DNA from: Chryseobacterium gleum
GTDB lineage: Bacteria > Bacteroidota > Bacteroidia > Flavobacteriales_D > Crocinitomicaceae
Reading direction: 5' to 3'
Assembly: GCA_943326825.2 (NCBI GenBank)
Contig: CALPUT020000181.1
Span: 1 to 5,688, forward strand
Length of the DNA stretch: 5,688 nucleotides
The notes under the pieces are model-generated. The model was not told the DNA's origin. It saw only the letters and a list, made by a program, of their open reading frames with translations, and did not search any database. Below are positions 5,258 through 5,688 of this stretch, piece after piece (within the stretch, counting starts at the first letter, position 1; the number at the start of each line of letters is the position of its first letter). The translations under genes and the position numbers were made by a program.

Positions 5258-5688
5258 ATGTTTTTTCAAAATACATTTTCTTTAAATACTAATACACTTA
5301 CAGTGGAAAATACTTTACTTGAATTTGATTCTAATCCAATTAACAAAACATTTGATAAGCTTTTCATTACTGAATCAAATGAAACATTAAATGGATTGTC
5401 GATAACTTTTCATGCTTATGGGAAATACATTCCTGGTAAATCAAAAGTGGTTTGGGCGTGTCATGCTTTAACAGGAAATTCAGATGTTTTTGATTGGTGG
5501 CCAGGTTTATTTGGTGAGAATGATTATTTCAATCCAAAGGATTACTTCATTATCTGTGCGAATGTTATTGGATCTTCTTATGGTTCAACAAGTTCAGATC
5601 ATAAAGATGAAAATGGAAATATCTATTTGAATAATTTCCCAACTGTAACTCCTCGTGACATGGCTCGTGCTCATGAAATCTTAAGAAC
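5258..5688 (+). CDS. metX: homoserine O-acetyltransferase (MetX family), 5' part
   Basis: The first 143 codons are present; the gene continues beyond the right edge. The protein is an alpha/beta-hydrolase-fold acyltransferase that activates homoserine with acetyl-CoA as the first committed step to methionine. Visible family motifs are VVWACHALTGNSDV (64-77, containing the Leu-Thr-Gly oxyanion-hole region), DWWPGLFGE (79-87), FNPKDYFIICANVIGSSYGST (91-111) and the PTVTPRDMARAHEILR helix entry (128-143). The nucleophilic Ser (GGSMGG) and the catalytic Asp and His lie outside the window, so catalytic integrity and acetyl- versus succinyl-CoA preference cannot be judged. The ATG at 5258 is the first in-frame start after a TAA at 5237-5239. 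It is 77 bases past the leader ORF and downstream of a SAM-I riboswitch, which strongly supports the methionine role. There is no clear Shine-Dalgarno. AAACAT-C-ATGTTT forms a small palindrome over the start codon. Confidence 0.95.
   Translation, partial: MFFQNTFSLNTNTLTVENTLLEFDSNPINKTFDKLFITESNETLNGLSITFHAYGKYIPGKSKVVWACHALTGNSDVFDWWPGLFGENDYFNPKDYFIICANVIGSSYGSTSSDHKDENGNIYLNNFPTVTPRDMARAHEILR

Noticed and set aside
5251..5263. AAACAT-C-ATGTTT palindrome over the metX start codon as a regulatory hairpin
   Set aside because: The one-base centre cannot form an RNA hairpin of that length, and AT-rich start regions produce such palindromes by chance.
1..5688. CRISPR array, insertion sequence, tRNA or rRNA
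   Set aside because: No regularly spaced repeats, transposase motifs, terminal repeat pairs, or cloverleaf or rRNA signatures were seen.

Overview
The window looks like a chromosomal segment from a low-GC Bacteroidota, most likely a Flavobacteriales-type bacterium. The basis is an adjacent gldF-gldG pair of the gliding-motility ABC-transporter type, promoter-like sequences fitting the Bacteroidota pattern (TTG/TTTG, a spacer of about 19-21 nt, then TAnnTTTG), start codons mostly without a clear Shine-Dalgarno sequence, and a SAM-I riboswitch in front of a metX-type gene. Genus cannot be assigned from the sequence alone.

Layout. Positions 1-128 hold the visible end of a reading frame that starts as a clear DUF2200-family protein but leaves the family early and stops, so it is probably a truncated remnant. 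A small four-helix membrane protein of unknown function (303-734, +) follows, preceded by a 17-codon mini-ORF. It ends at a strong bidirectional terminator (733-771) shared with the converging operon on the minus strand. That operon, read right to left, is gldF (4372-3641), gldG (3633-1849) and a DUF4340 membrane-anchored protein (1839-808), with gaps of only 7 and 9 bases. A promoter candidate at 4448-4419 supports an ATG start for gldF at 4372 rather than a TTG start further upstream. The ATPase subunit (GldA) is not in the window.

From 4373 to about 4930 there is no convincing protein gene. This stretch holds the gldF promoter, an orphan terminator-like hairpin (4493-4520), a short AACTA tandem repeat, two sizeable inverted repeats (4760-4787 and 4824-4857) and a probable promoter (4871-4903).

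The last part is a methionine-biosynthesis control region. A promoter candidate and a short 5' hairpin (4911-4928) are followed by a complete SAM-I riboswitch aptamer (4933-5056). Then comes a 36-codon ORF (5070-5180) ending Met-Cys-Cys-Cys-Met-stop, and finally the start of metX (homoserine O-acetyltransferase family), which runs off the right edge. The riboswitch followed by a Cys/Met-rich leader ORF is the most interesting arrangement here: it suggests control by SAM through the RNA and by Cys/Met supply through ribosome pausing.
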